Shown: piece by piece, positions 12,313-22,828 of the stretch | How the letters are laid out: every line of letters begins with the position of its first letter | How positions within the stretch are numbered: the stretch's first letter is position 1 | DNA from: Oxytricha trifallax | Lineage: Eukaryota; Ciliophora; Spirotrichea; Sporadotrichida; Oxytrichidae | DNA length: 64,000 nucleotides | Direction: 5' to 3' | Assembly (NCBI GenBank): GCA_000711775.1 | Contig: ARYC01001541.1 | Location: 34,726 to 98,725 of the forward strand | Position numbers and translations under genes: made by a program | The notes under the pieces: generated by a model | Seen by the model: only the letters and a program-made list of their open reading frames with translations | What the model was told of the DNA's origin: nothing | Database searches by the model: none

Positions 12313-13491
12313 AATTATGTATTCTGGCAAATTTATAAAAATTGTCTATATATAAATTCTTAAAATACAAAAAATTATTATAAATAAGTTATTCTCCAAA
12401 CATTATTATAATTAATTTTGATAAATTTGTTTGATTTAAATTTATTATATTTAAATTGGGCGCAAGTAGTAAATATTTTATATTTACTACTTGAACCCAT
12501 TTCTATTTTATTAATAATTTATAATTCTAATTTTAATTGTTTTATTTTAAAATTATTTTCATTTATAAAATTACTTTTCCATTAATTTGAAATGTGTAAT
12601 TTATTTGCTCTTTTATTTTTAGTCAAATAATTTATTTTATACTATGTAATTTTTTTATTTAAAAGATTTGTTACTTTTATTAGTAAATTATTTGAAAATA
12701 ATTAATGTTTTTATTTATGAATAAATTAAACTTAATATAAGGTAAAAATAAAATTTAAAAAGACAATCTAAAAGATATAAATTAAAAATTTTATTATATA
12801 AAATGGGCTCAATTAGAAAAATAAACAATTTTTAATAATTAAATTCACAATAATATATTAATTTTTTTTTATACAGTAAAAATCTAACAAATATTATAAA
12901 AAATGTTTTAAGTATATATATATATACAAATAATATATTTCTTTATATTTAAGCATTTGCAAATTCAAGATTTTTTCTCTATTTTGACTGATTATTACCT
13001 TTGTAAAGTAAATACCCATTAAAACTAAAATAAGTATTTATATTGAAATATATTAGTACCATTATAGCAAGACATTTGAATTTGATAAATTAATTAGCTA
13101 AATTTTGGGTAGGTAACTCTGCATATAACTACAAAATATGGTTTTTATTCGATAAAAAATTTTAAATTAGCGGACTTTATGATTTGAAGTACTATTTTAT
13201 CGCATTTCTGGAGAGAAAAAAATAAAAAAAATGTCATCACTGAAGTGAAATAAATTTACTTTAATTTTGACATCAAAATCAACGAAACAAATCAATAAAA
13301 TTAAAATCATGCGAAAGAATAATACTATCATAAATTAATTTGCTAATTTTGAATTCACTATCCAACAAAATGCGACAATTTTTTTAATTATGATTTATTT
13401 AATTTTAATTTATTTATCAAATTAAAATGTATCCCTACAATATTATTCCAAAGTAATTCACATGTCTTAGAACTCTGATAATTATTTCATT
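12313..13491. other. AT-rich spacer with a small hairpin and a decayed foldback
   Basis: No convincing coding sequence. A short perfect hairpin with arms AAGTAGTAAATAT lies near 12470-12510. From about 13090 to 13400 the sequence resembles a decayed member of the AGCTGGACTTTAC foldback family. Best read as IES. Confidence 0.4.
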
Positions 13492-13640
13492 ATTGGAAGT
13501 CTGAAGTAGCGGACTGGTACTTCAACAACAGACTAAGGTTTTATATATGTGACTGATTCATCTTATTAATGCGATAATTCTTGGGAATAATTAGATTCAG
13601 GTTTTTCTTTGAGTCTTACTTAAGCCATCCTAACTTTTTT
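13492..13640 (+). CDS. MDS fragment of copy A (IGSLKQRTG...TDSSYQCD)
   Basis: Reads IGSLKQRTGTSTTDQGFIYV then TDSSYQCDNSWEQLDSGFSL. Copy B has IGSMKLRTGSPYSQGFIYV and TDSSYQCDSSWEEQDAGYSL at 43423-43575. The tandem Gln codons (TAG, TAA) confirm the ciliate code. A large inverted-repeat element begins directly downstream. Confidence 0.8.
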
Positions 13641-13642
13641 AA

Positions 13643-14949
13643 TATTGCTAAAATAGAATTGAATTGGGAAAATTAGATAAATAAATCAAAAGTCTAAGAA
13701 TTTAAATATATAACAGCAAGTAATTAGGATGACTTACAGATAGAATTTGATTAAACATTTGAACACTTAGTGGCAGTTATGTTTACCCGTTTAATTGTTT
13801 AGTGATCATTTTTATTATAATTATTTTAGAATTAAAAAGTCTATTAATTAATTAAATATATTAAACATTTAAACAACTAAACATTCGATAGTTTTGCGTT
13901 TATCTGCTAGGTGCTAATGGAAAAAAGCATAGAGAAGCAATCACCTAGCAACTAAAAGAATAAACATTAGAGATTAGCGTGTGTGTATGTTTATTTAATT
14001 ATAGTGGACTAAACATTTAAACATATAAACATACGAAAGAAATGCGTTTATGTGTTTAATTACTCTTAATTTTTTATAAATATGGTGCAGTATTCAACTA
14101 ATAGACATGCTTGTGCCTGTGGATCTTCTCCTCCATTGATCGTGATTGTCGTCGCGGACTTGCTTGTTGGCGGAATGCGTTCAATTGTCTTCAGTCTTGA
14201 TGTCGTAAAAGTACCTATTGAACAAATGCCTGGCTTGATCCTCCGCAGTAAATGGTACCGGCTCCTCTGTACTCTGCGATAGCATTTCTAGTGTACAAAC
14301 TGTAATCTTCACCATTAATGCACCGAGGTCCACCTTGCTCAGCTAATATAACGGAAGAGCATGCGTTGTAATTACTGTAGCGGTGTGCTTAAATGCCATT
14401 TGCGTTTCCCCATAATTGAAGTCGATTATTCGTTTTTGGTAGAGCCATTAAAGGAGCCGGAGTTTATGCAAGCCATTTCAGTACCGAGGCTTTAAATATT
14501 TATTTAAAATTAATAATTAACTTAATTAAGAGTAATTAAACACATAAACGCATTTCTTTCGTATGTTTATATGTTTAAATGTTTAGTCCACTATAATTAA
14601 ATAAACATACACACACGCTAATCTCTAATGTTTATTCTTTTAGTTGCTAGGTGATTGCTTCTCTATGCTTTTTTCCATTAGCACCTAGCAGATAAACGCA
14701 AAACTATCGAATGTTTAGTTGTTTAAATGTTTAATATATTAATTAATTAATAGACTTTTTAATATTAAAATAATTATAATAAAATGATCACTAAACAATT
14801 AAACGGGTAAACATAACTGCCACTAAGTGTTTAAATGTTTAATCAAATTCTATATGTAAGTCATCCTAATTACTTGCTGTTATATATTTGAATTTCTAGA
14901 CTTTTGATTTATTTATCTAATTTTCCCAATTCAATTCTATTTTAGCAAT
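13643..14949. mobile_element. Large inverted-repeat element enclosing a GC-richer coding-like core
   Basis: Arms 13643-14071 and 14524-14949 (about 425 bp each) are nearly identical inverted copies. They are full of AAACAT/TTTAAAC-type short repeats. They enclose a 450-bp core of much higher GC content. The arms are far more similar to each other than the two gene copies are, so the structure is young or kept alike by gene conversion. Nothing comparable occurs at the matching place in copy B (43575-43670). It could be a foldback transposon that captured a gene fragment, or an inverted duplication around an MDS. Confidence 0.8.
14181..14477 (-). CDS. Unknown protein fragment in the core of the inverted-repeat element
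   Basis: On the minus strand one frame is open from just after a TGA (14478-14480) to TGA at 14181-14183. It has strongly protein-like composition: LYQKRIIDFNYGETQMAFKH, then ATVITTHALPLYQLSKVDLG, and it ends FTAEDQARHLFNRYFYDI plus KTEDN. Other frames of the core also contain protein-like stretches (for example YSNYNACSSVILAEQGG), so more than one frame may be real or the core may be frameshifted. I do not recognise a family. It looks like the 3' end of a gene. Confidence 0.45.
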
Positions 14950-15094
14950 AATACTCTTTTAATTATATATAAGAACTTTTTTATAAATATTAATACTTTT
15001 GAAGCTAATTCCATCATTCTAGAAAATGCATAAGGTGAATTAAATTTGAATCAAACTTTTTCATTGACAGGCAGAAATATTCTTTAAGATTTAT

Positions 15095-15326
15095 AAAATA
15101 CCATAGATCAATAAGAGTTAAGAACAATTAAATTGAAAAATTAGTTATTATTCGCGTAAATTTTCTGTTCAAGTTAATTATTAATACTATTGGTTTGATT
15201 ATTTTTCCTTATAAAATAATCCTATCAGGGTAGCCTTATTATATTTATTTTCAGCAATTAATAATTAATTATAACTATAACTTTTCTTAACTACAATTCT
15301 CAAGTCTTAATTGATCTATAGGGTTT
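15095..15326. mobile_element. Decayed TA-flanked AAACCCC-family element
   Basis: About 232 bp with ends AAATACCATAGATCAATAAGA and the complement of TTAATTGATCTATAGGGTTT, both next to TA. The internal sequence (TTATTATTcGCGTAAAT, AATAATCCTATCAGGGTAGC) matches elements at 18368-18632, 26496-26707 and 36800-37061. The equivalent place in copy B (around 43720) lacks it, giving an empty site. Confidence 0.7.
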
Positions 15327-15336
15327 TAAAAAGAAT

Positions 15337-15443
15337 GGACTTATAACTCTGCTTGTTAAAATATCAAACAGGGGAAATCAAACAATATTATTATTTAAGA
15401 TTTGTAATAAAAATTTATTTGCTACGTTGGAGAAAGCTGCATT
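15337..15443 (+). CDS. MDS fragment of copy A up to the TBE-B insertion
   Basis: GLITLLVKISNRGNQTILLF then KICNKNLFATLEKAA, running into TBE-B. Copy B reads GIITQPVQTLSRGKQTIFQS then RICNNSLLVMLERDV without interruption (about 43735-43850). The reading frame continues at 16311 if one ATT is kept. Confidence 0.65.
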
Positions 15444-16310
15444 CAAAACCCCAAAACCCCTTAGTGAGATTTATAAGTGCTTTAATTTGTAGGGTATAGT
15501 TAGGGTTAGTAAAGAAAACTCAGGTTTTATGTGTTTCAAATGAATATTTAATAATAATTAGTGTACATAATTAAAACAAACTTTATCTGCATGATTTTTG
15601 TGATACCTCTTGAACCTAGCTCTCTGTAGTTCCTCAAGTATATAGTTCAATGATTTTCTTGGATATCCTAGATCTTCTACTATGACTATCTCAACTATCT
15701 TCTTAATTTATCACAGATTTCTTCTTATTTTATATGTTTAGTTGCCAAACTTATTGATTATTTCTCAAGATTTGTTCCAAAGTAAGACATGCTTTTCATA
15801 TCTCACTATATTATAATTACAGCTCCAGCCCACTACACAGATCCATTAGTTCACTTCTCTCTTATAAGGAAATATCCTTGTGTGCCAAGAACCTTATCTA
15901 AAATCATTATCTCTTATCTTATTTAATCTATGACTACTATTTCTAAAAGGCAAAGATTTACCATTAAATTTTATGGCTCCAAATCTTTATGAATATACCC
16001 TAGATTAAGGAGCTCTTTCACACCCTTAGTCAATTCTGTGAGTATCTCATTCAAGCAATCTGGATATCTATTATGGTAGCTGCATAATTCATTACTGGTT
16101 TGACTAAGTCTATATTAAAACTCAAACCATACCTAAGCTTAAGCAGTAAATCTAAATATTACTCATCATAAATAGATCCTAAATTTCGCTAATTTCTATT
16201 TCTCATTTTGCAATTTGACCTAATTTCTCTACTAACCCCAATAAGACTCCCCTACTATACCCTACAAATAAAAGTATTTATAAACCTCACAAAGGGGTTT
16301 TGGAGTTTTT
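15444..16310 (-). mobile_element. Internally deleted TBE transposon (TBE-B)
   Basis: 867 bp with TBE ends (left CAAAACCCCAAAACCCC, right end slightly decayed) and ATT duplications at 15441-15443 and 16311-16313. It is inverted relative to TBE-A. The left part is the 3' half of the zinc-finger/kinase gene read on the minus strand. The right part is the 5' end of the transposase gene plus terminal sequence. The join is near 16083. The middle, including the 22-kDa gene, is missing. It is therefore a non-autonomous deletion derivative. Confidence 0.9.
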
Positions 16311-16425
16311 ATTATAAAAGTTGGGAAATTTATACTTGAAAATTGTGAAACTGAGGTTCTTCAAAATCAAGCTAAATTTGAATTATTTGGAGATTAGAGA
16401 TTTATTATAATAAATGATTTATTTT
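16311..16425 (+). CDS. MDS fragment of copy A downstream of TBE-B
   Basis: With one ATT kept the frame runs from LEKAALQKLGNLYLKIVKL into RFFKIKLNLNYLEIRD. Copy B reads LERDVQLMWGDLYWKIVQL and RFNKIKLNLNQLETRD. Agreement on both sides of the element shows that clean removal of TBE-B with one ATT restores the frame. Confidence 0.6.
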
Positions 16426-16615
16426 AGAGTTTAAAAACCTAAAAAATATAATTGTTAAAATATTTTGAGTTTAGTTTTATTTAAATAATTTTTTTAATAA
16501 TAAAATGAAATACAATAAAATCTTAATAAAGTTCATAATATTTAATATTATATTAAGTTTTATATAAAAGAGCACAGATATAGATTAACTATAAGCAACA
16601 TAAATCCAAAGTGCA

Positions 16616-16692
16616 AATTAATATTTACCCTATACCTTTACTCATACTTTTAATCCCTCTGATACGATAGTTGATAAAATCTTCAATTTTGT
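16616..16692 (+). CDS. MDS fragment of copy A (THTFNPSDTIVDKIF)
   Basis: NQYLPYTFTHTFNPSDTIVD followed by KIFNF; copy B has QYLPHIFTHTFIPSDTIVDQ at 44091-44165. A Gly/Asp-poor, Thr-rich beta-strand-like composition fits a cadherin-like repeat. A foldback element follows directly in copy A only. Confidence 0.65.
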
Positions 16693-17096
16693 AGGAAAAC
16701 ACTTGTTTTTGGAAAAATTAAATAAGTTAAATTAAAATAAAATGAAATTTATGGCAGCTAACTTTGTCGAAACCTAGGCAATATGGTACTTGTTTGAATG
16801 AGAAATCAAAACTAGCTGGACTTTACTATTGGCTTTACCACTTTATCTTATAGTAGAAGAGAGATAAATCGATTTTGAATTTTAACATAAAAATCAAATA
16901 AACAAATTACTCAAAATTAAAATCGATTTATCTCGATTCTACGATGCGATAGAGTTTTACTATCAAGAGGAAAGTTCAGCTTAGTTTGAATTCTCATTCA
17001 AACAAGTGCCTTATTGCATAGGTTTCTCCAAAGTTAACTGCCATAAATTTCATTTTATTTTAACTTATTTTATTTTTCCAAAAACAAGTGTATTCC
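16693..17096. mobile_element. Clean foldback element, AGCTGGACTTTAC family
   Basis: About 404 bp, almost entirely two inverted arms: ACACTTGTTTTTGGAAAAAT at the left and its complement at the right, with AAACTAGCTGGACTTTAC, GGCAGCTAACTTTG and AAATCGATTTATCTC motifs inside. Copy B joins the flanking coding islands with only about 15 bp in between (44165-44180), so this is a filled/empty pair. No coding capacity. Confidence 0.8.
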
Positions 17097-17120
17097 TTAT
17101 ATATTAAAATATCATACTGT

Positions 17121-17245
17121 TTTGCATATACTGCCATAGTTTTCAGAGCATGCAAGGAAGTTTCGTTTTCTATAGATATTTAAGATAAATGTACACAAGA
17201 GATTATAAACGCTTCATCTTTATATAATTACTAAATTAAATTATA
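17121..17245 (+). CDS. MDS fragment of copy A (SFSIDIQDKCTQEI)
   Basis: FAYTAIVFRACKEVSFSIDI then QDKCTQEIINASSLYNYQI. It pairs with FADNNLIFKECKNSVFSISI and QDKCINEIKSASPQYNYQIS at 44178-44315. Same frame, no indels. Confidence 0.75.
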
Positions 17246-17344
17246 ATAATTTTCTCAAGATGATAAAATCCCAAAAGTATTTTTTGAGTGAATAGTGAAA
17301 AAGATAAATGAATAAATATTAGGCTTTAAAATTTAATAATTGAT

Positions 17345-17850
17345 TCCTTATTGCTTGATCATCTTGCAGATCTTGTCAAAGTACCTGCCATCCTCTTTAA
17401 TAATCATCTGGCTGCCCAACACTTGCATCAATGCATCATTAGAGTAGCGGATCCCGGTCGTGCCACTTTCTAAACTCGGCAATCTTTTCATCCTTCAAGC
17501 AGTCTTTGAAGTTGTGGTTGATAGCCAGAAGAGTCTTGGAATCTTTCTGGACATGTTGCAGCTCCTCTATGAACTTGGACCTGTAGTTGACCTTGTATCG
17601 TAAATTGCTTGCTTGATCGAGGTAGCATTGACGATGTGACGCTAATTTTTCAAATCTGCGAGGTTAGTCATCTTTTAATGCTCCTCCACCTACATTTGCA
17701 AGAGCTTAAGCTTGTAATAAGAGAGGCTCTTACCCGTTCCATGTCGTTTAGACTTTTTCAGGACCTTTGGGAGGGTCCTCCAGCTCATCCATAATGTTTT
17801 CGAAGTGAGGGAGAAATACTTATTTGGTGGATATGGGCAACAATATGGGA
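17345..17850 (-). pseudogene. GC-richer decayed gene fragment, relative of the 36.2-36.5 kb island
   Basis: The minus strand carries protein-like stretches in three successive frames: TKQVFLPHFENIMDELEDPP, then LLQMQVEEHQKMTNLADLKN, then YRSKFIEELQHVQKDSKTLL, then SNDALMQVLGSQMIIKEDGR. This indicates a once-continuous gene broken by at least three frameshifts. The first stretch aligns with TKQYIPPFDSIVDEVEAAPE at 36.4 kb. The gene is cut on its 5' side by the lone TBE end at 17855, with ATT at the junction. Family unknown. Confidence 0.55.
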
Positions 17851-17854
17851 TTCA

Positions 17855-17950
17855 AAATCCCAAAACCCCTTTATGAGTTCAATGTATGCTTTGATTGATG
17901 AGGGTAATGTTGAGGATTAGGGTTTCTTTTTGATTAATTTCATTTTTGTA
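17855..17950 (+). mobile_element. Lone TBE end
   Basis: ATTCAAAATCCCAAAACCCC followed by diverged TBE subterminal sequence (TGCTTTGATTGATGAGGGTA corresponds to TGCTTTGATTTGTAGGGTAT of TBE-A). It points rightwards, but I find no right-hand partner before 20 kb, so the rest is deleted or beyond recognition. Confidence 0.65.
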
Positions 17951-18367
17951 GTTAAATTCAATTTAATTTATTACTTTCATGTTTAAGATTTTTAATCTTT
18001 TATTTTTTATCATCAATACATATACATAAATGTTATGTTGAAATTATCCCACTAGGAAATTTTTAATGATAATGCATTACTTATTTTGCTTTGCTATTTT
18101 AGATAAAAGAGCTAAATTTTATGAAAACATGTTCTTATATATCTAAAGGACTCAATTTTATAAAATATATTAGTACTAATTTAGTTTTAATTATTTAGTA
18201 CTACTATAATGGAAGTTAATTGGTTAAAATTGAGATTCATCTCTGAAACTTTTTACATTTTTTGCAAAGTATCTCAATTTCTGTTTTCATGGTTGACTTC
18301 CTATAAGATACCCATATTTAATAGGTGTCTAAAATCTTAATGAGATTTTAAATACAAAATTTAAAGT

Positions 18368-18632
18368 AAAACCCCATTAGTCAATTAAGAACGAAGATTA
18401 GGAGATAAGAACAATTAAATTAAAATATAATTATTATTGGCGTATAATTAATAATGTTTGGGCTAATTATTAAAACCATTGGCTCGATTAATTGTCTCTA
18501 TAAAATAAACCAATCAGGGTGCGTAAATTTGTTTTTAGCCTAATTATATTTAATTTCAGCCAATAATAATGATATTTTAATTTAATTGTTCTTATCTCCT
18601 AATCTTCGTTCTTAATTGACTAATGGGGTTTT
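18368..18632. mobile_element. TA-flanked AAACCCC-family element
   Basis: 265 bp. TA (18368 region) then AAACCCCATTAGTCAATTAAG; the right end CTTAATTGACTAATGGGGTTT is followed by TA. The arms continue as AACGAAGATTAGGAGATAAG and its complement. The core contains ATTATTATTGGCGTATAAT and TTGGCTCGATTAATTG, shared with the other members. TA duplication and a 20-bp perfect inverted end suggest a Tc1/mariner-related MITE. Confidence 0.8.
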
Positions 18633-18826
18633 ATGATCTCCATTTATAATTATTTTGAAACTAATACATGACATAGTTGGATCAATACAACACTTTAAAA
18701 TCACTTATTTTATGCTAATTTTTCATTTAAATTTTAATTAAGTTACCTAAACCTTTGATATCAGACAAATATATGTTATTAAAGTACGCAATTTAAAAGA
18801 ATAGAAAATATTAAATCGAATTTATA

Positions 18827-19614
18827 GGGGAGGTCTAAGTCGGTGCAAAATTATTTTTTGACAAAAACCGTCAAAATCTTAAGTGGGTGCAAGATCAATT
18901 TTTGGCATTATTGATATATTTGATAATCCCACCCCTATAAAAAGTATCATTATTTAATGAAATTTACTTCTCAACTTTTGAATCGAACTCCTTCATGATA
19001 TCTACATCATATGATACTAGTATCATTAATAAAAAATCATATTATGATTATAACATAAAATTTTCTTCTTTAAGACAGATATTTAATATAAGTAAATTTT
19101 TGAAAAATATTTTCATAAAAAAAAGATATTTAATCTATTAAGAACGAAGATTAGCAATTAAGAATATTATTATTATTGGATAGCTCGATTAATATTATCT
19201 GATATAAAATCAAATTTACACACCATGATTAATGTATTACATAAAGGAAATTAATCGAGCTATCCAATAATAATAATATTCTTAATTGCTAATCTTCGTT
19301 CTTAATAGATTAAATATCTTTTTTTTATGAAAATATTTTTCAAAAATTTACTTATATTAAATATCTGTCTTAAAGAAGAAAATTTTATGTTATAATCATA
19401 ATATGATTTTTTATTAATGATACTAGTATCATATGATGTAGATATCATGAAGGAGTTCGATTCAAAAGTTGAGAAGTAAATTTCATTAAATAATGATACT
19501 TTTTATAGGGGTGGGATTATCAAATATATCAATAATGCCAAAAATTGATCTTGCACCCACTTAAGATTTTGACGGTTTTTGTCAAAAAATAATTTTGCAC
19601 CGACTTAGACCCCC
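18827..19614. mobile_element. Near-perfect 788-bp palindrome with ISXO2-like ends
   Basis: The two halves are nearly exact inverted copies. The ends read GGTCTAAGTCGGTGCA, then about 40 bp later AAATCTTAAGTGGGTGCA. The ISXO2 element at 50264-57980 has GGTCTAAGTCAGTGGCA and AAATCCTAAGTCGGTGGCA with similar spacing, so this looks like a non-autonomous foldback relative. The flanks GAATTTAT and AAATTTAT differ at one position, fitting an 8-bp duplication. The centre is related to the TA-flanked MITE (TTAAGAACGAAGATTAG). Confidence 0.8.
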
Positions 19615-19904
19615 AAATTTATGTTAAATTTTATAAACATTTGTGAATAAATGCAAATTTTTTGAAATGATGCAATCATCAAATTTCATAAATATCAGTA
19701 AAAGTGATAACATATTAAAAAAATGCAAAGTTAAACGAAATGTCACTTAAATTTATCTTTTTTTTAAGAAGGCTTTAATTGTTTTTCATATGTAAGAACA
19801 TATAAGTTGAGTATAAATAATTTGATCATTAAAACTTTCATATTTTCATAACTAGAGTGAAATTGATGCTTCCTAACTCAAATAAACCCCATTGAGAATT
19901 ATTT

Positions 19905-20285
19905 TTTAAAATTCCTCATGACTCCAGAGCTTTACCACATAAAGCTTAGATGTTTTTCCATTCAAAGTCATGCTTGTCATACTTAGCCACGACAGATAAA
20001 TTATTTTTCTGGCACCCTCCCGATGAAGGGTGTTCCCTATTCTCTCTTAATGAGGCCTAATTAATCTTGAGAAGTTTTTGTATAGAGCTTGATCATTGCA
20101 AGCCATGGAGTCGTAAAAGGATCTTTGCTGAGCCTTATGATGGGTAAGCACCTGAGTCTGGCCTCTTTATACACTCTCTTTGGAATGAGTCAATACCAAG
20201 TCAAAAATTTGTTGTCCGAAGCCACCCAACCATTTGAAAGGCCGGTGCCGTCCAAGTGAGATCGAAAGACTGCACCTCTAACTGC
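19905..20285 (-). CDS. Unknown protein fragment inside the 19885-20759 element
   Basis: A minus-strand frame without TGA across about 125 codons, with natural amino-acid composition: FKWLGGFGQQIFDLVLTHSK, then QTQVLTHHKAQQRSFYDSMA, then NFSRLIRPHQERIGNTLHRE. I do not recognise the family. It diverges from the plus-strand frame starting near 20245. It may be an MDS of an unrelated gene or cargo of the element. Confidence 0.35.
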
Positions 20286-20541
20286 TGTGAAAGCAGATTT
20301 CATTATTTATCACATTGAAAGGAACAAAGGCTTCATTATAACTCGAGCACTCATGCAGAGCCTGCAGAATCGTCTGGGTGTGTGCATTTCCCAGTTTCAA
20401 ATTGGCAAATTCCTAAATCGCGAGTTGCACATGAGCTACTGCAAGATCTCACATCTCGCTTCCAACTTTATCAGGGGATGGATTGAGAGTGTCGTGTCTT
20501 AGGTAACCTCCTAGAATTCGAAGCTTTATTGAATAAACCTG
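20245..20541 (+). CDS. Possible IS630/Tc1-type transposase DNA-binding fragment
   Basis: RKTAPLTAVKADFIIYHIER, then a stretch containing LMQSLQNRLGVCISQFQIGK and ELHMSYCKIS. The order (basic loop, short helix, NRLGVCIS..QIGKFL, SYCKIS) resembles the second helix-turn-helix of IS630/Tc1 transposases, where the family often shows G..VS..TI...L....SYK. It ends at TGA after NSKLY. No catalytic domain follows, so at most a remnant. Resemblance judged by eye. Confidence 0.35.
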
Positions 20542-20787
20542 GTTTCATTTTAAAAGCAGATACTTGGCTCACGATATCGAGTGCAAAAAGGTTCAGGCAT
20601 TTATGTTATAATTATTTTTCAATTATTTAGTATTTACTTTTTAATTTTCACTCACCTCCCTCTTTTGCATTCACCCTATTGTGGTTTAACTTTTTCTATT
20701 CATGAATGCATATTAATTTTTCATTTCCTCGATTCACTCAAAAATTATTCTTGGGGTTTTATAATAAATTATAATTATAATTAATTT

Positions 20788-22304
20788 AATTACAAAGTAG
20801 GATTAGGCAAACAAGCAATAATCTTAAAAAATAAAAGGTTATGTAATTAATGGCTGAATTATACTATACAGTATAAAAATTAACTAAATTTCCCGAATTT
20901 AATTACAATAAATGAAGAAACAGGTTACATTTATGTAAAATTGATTAATATACTAAATAAGCCCTGTATTTTATTTATTTTAAGTTTAGAAGAATTTAGA
21001 AACTAAGCCAAAGGAAATTACTCAGTATATTTAACTGTGAGTTACAAGAACTTTAATCATCCAATTTATACAAACAAACTCTTTTAATATACTCTAATAA
21101 TTGCAGAAAGTGCTGTTGCAATAATTAATAAGTCTCCCTTTTTTTCAGAGCCATTAAAGACATTAACATATGAAACTGAGAAAAAGTACTATAATTAAAG
21201 TTACTTATATTTATATAGCAATAATTTGGATTTTATAAATTTACATGAAATTTGTAATCTAATAATTACTGAACAATAATACGAAGTTTAGATTATCATT
21301 TTTATTGTTAACTCCCCAACACTATTGATGAAGAAGGAGATAATATAACTTTAACTATAAGATTTGATAAATCCTAAAAATTCGTTTAGTTTGACAAAAT
21401 TAAGAAAACTTTCAAAATATAGCCAACATCAAATGACTTTGGAGATTTTACAATTTATATTACTTTAACTGATAATAACAAATATGATCAAAAATATAGT
21501 AAGTATGCTTTTAAATTTTCAGTCATCAAGGCTTTATAAAAATAAAGCATAAAAATGTCTTATTTAGAAGAATTAATTCCTTCTAAGTTATATAATATAA
21601 AAGGCTAATGATTCAGTAATCAATAATTCAAATAATTCCCAAGAAAATTTAAATCAAGAACAAACTATAGAAACAAATGTCACAAATGAAAAAAACGAAA
21701 CAGTGACTGTGATTTAATCTTCATTCATATCTCCATCTGGAATTAAAGTTAATAATTCAGAGGAAAAGACAATTGTTAAAAATAAAAAGTTTACTTAATA
21801 CATTACAGCCAGGATTTATAAAGTCAGTAACACAGGGCATATTTAAATTCTGTTTGACGATGTACTTAAAGTTCCTAATTAGTTCAAAGAAAAGTTTTAG
21901 CATGCCATTGAAATAGCACTTAAACAAGAGAATTTTGAATTCAGGCTTAATTTTACAGTTTAAGAAATAAGAAGTACCTAAATAGACATTTAATTGGACC
22001 TCTCTCAAATTGCAAATATCTCAATATCAAATGTAACTTTTATTTGTATTAATTTATTCTTTAAGGAATGGGATAAACTTTCAATTATTTTCAAGGAAAA
22101 TATGTACTTCATTAGCTCAGATTAGAGTAAAATCTTACTCCCTTATTTAATGATAGAGAGAAAAATACCACCTTAGTTATCTTAAGGTAAATTAAGTAAA
22201 AATAAACATTAATTTTAGACATGAAAGCAATTCTTGACACATTATCTTAAGCATCATCAATAGGCGTTTAAAGTATTATGGGAGGAAACCTTGCTCTTAA
22301 TCAT
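20788..22304 (+). CDS. Copy A: cadherin-like repeats and pre-membrane block
   Basis: Begins NYKVGLGKQAIILKNKRLCN and continues through a cadherin-like repeat (FPNLITINEETGYIYVKLIN; KGNYSVYLTVSYKNFNHP) and IINKSPFFSEPLKTLTYE. A second repeat follows (NTIDEEGDNITLTIRFDKSQ; FGDFTIYITLTDNNKYDQKY), then QYITARIYKVSNTGHIQILF. Two tiny GT-AG introns at 22033-22065 (33 nt) and 22187-22218 (32 nt) occur at the same places as in copy B. Spliced, the end reads NEWDKLSIIFKENMYFISSD, then LSQASSIGVQSIMGGNLALN. The MDS end lies near 22304, where similarity to copy B stops. Extracellular, membrane-anchored protein by family. Confidence 0.8.
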
Positions 22305-22574
22305 TTTAAATGATAAAGTATAATTAGATTTTGGAAAATAAATAAAAAAGAATTTGTGTAAATATATAAAATTCTGGCATATATGAATTCAGACTTTTTT
22401 ATATAGAATTTGCATAATCGTAAAATTTTAAATTTCATAATTTTAATTAGATAAATGTGAATTTATCTCCATTTAATATATAGTTAAACAATAACTATTT
22501 CGTTATTTATTTTTAAATCTTTAACTTTTCTCTAAACTTGTTTATGTAACTTTTTCATTTTGTTTCATTTATAT
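22305..22574. other. IES within copy A
   Basis: AT-rich, without coding character. It separates IMGGNLALN from SLSFLWGMINSFQ, which are adjacent in proteins of this family. Confidence 0.6.
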
Positions 22575-22745
22575 AGGAGCCAGAGCTTATCATTTTTATG
22601 GGGCATGATAAATAGTTTTTAAATTATAACTCATTTGCCACTTATGAATATGAACTTCCCTCAAAACACTATAGAGTTTTATCTCACGATCATACAAATA
22701 TCTAATTTCTAACTCATACAGACAGATGATATTTATAACAAAGTC
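22575..22745 (+). CDS. MDS of copy A: conserved membrane-proximal block
   Basis: Reads SLSFLWGMINSFQIITHLPL, then MNMNFPQNTIEFYLTIIQIS, then NFQLIQTDDIYNKVYKFN. This follows directly on IMGGNLALN in ciliate cadherin-like membrane proteins, so 22305-22574 must be removed. Copy B has no equivalent in the window because its sequence leaves the alignment at 59985. Confidence 0.75.
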
Positions 22746-22828
22746 TACAAATTTAATTGCATAAACACATTAAATAAATAACTGATACATAATATATATT
22801 AGATATTTAAAAGTAAAAATTTAACAGA

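Larger units (their letters stand above)
19885..20759. mobile_element. TA-flanked AACCCC-ended element with GC-richer coding-like contents
   Basis: TA precedes AACCCCATTGAGAATTATTTT; the right end is the complement of TAAAACCCCAAGAATAATTT, again next to TA (20760-20761). The same end type bounds 36023-38423. About 875 bp. It holds two divergent protein-like frames: one to the right (20245-20540, helix-turn-helix-like) and one to the left (about 19905-20285). Confidence 0.6.

Noticed and set aside
12467..12510. Short hairpin as a terminator
   Set aside because: No gene adjoins it and eukaryotic termination would not use it; AT-rich DNA produces such hairpins often.
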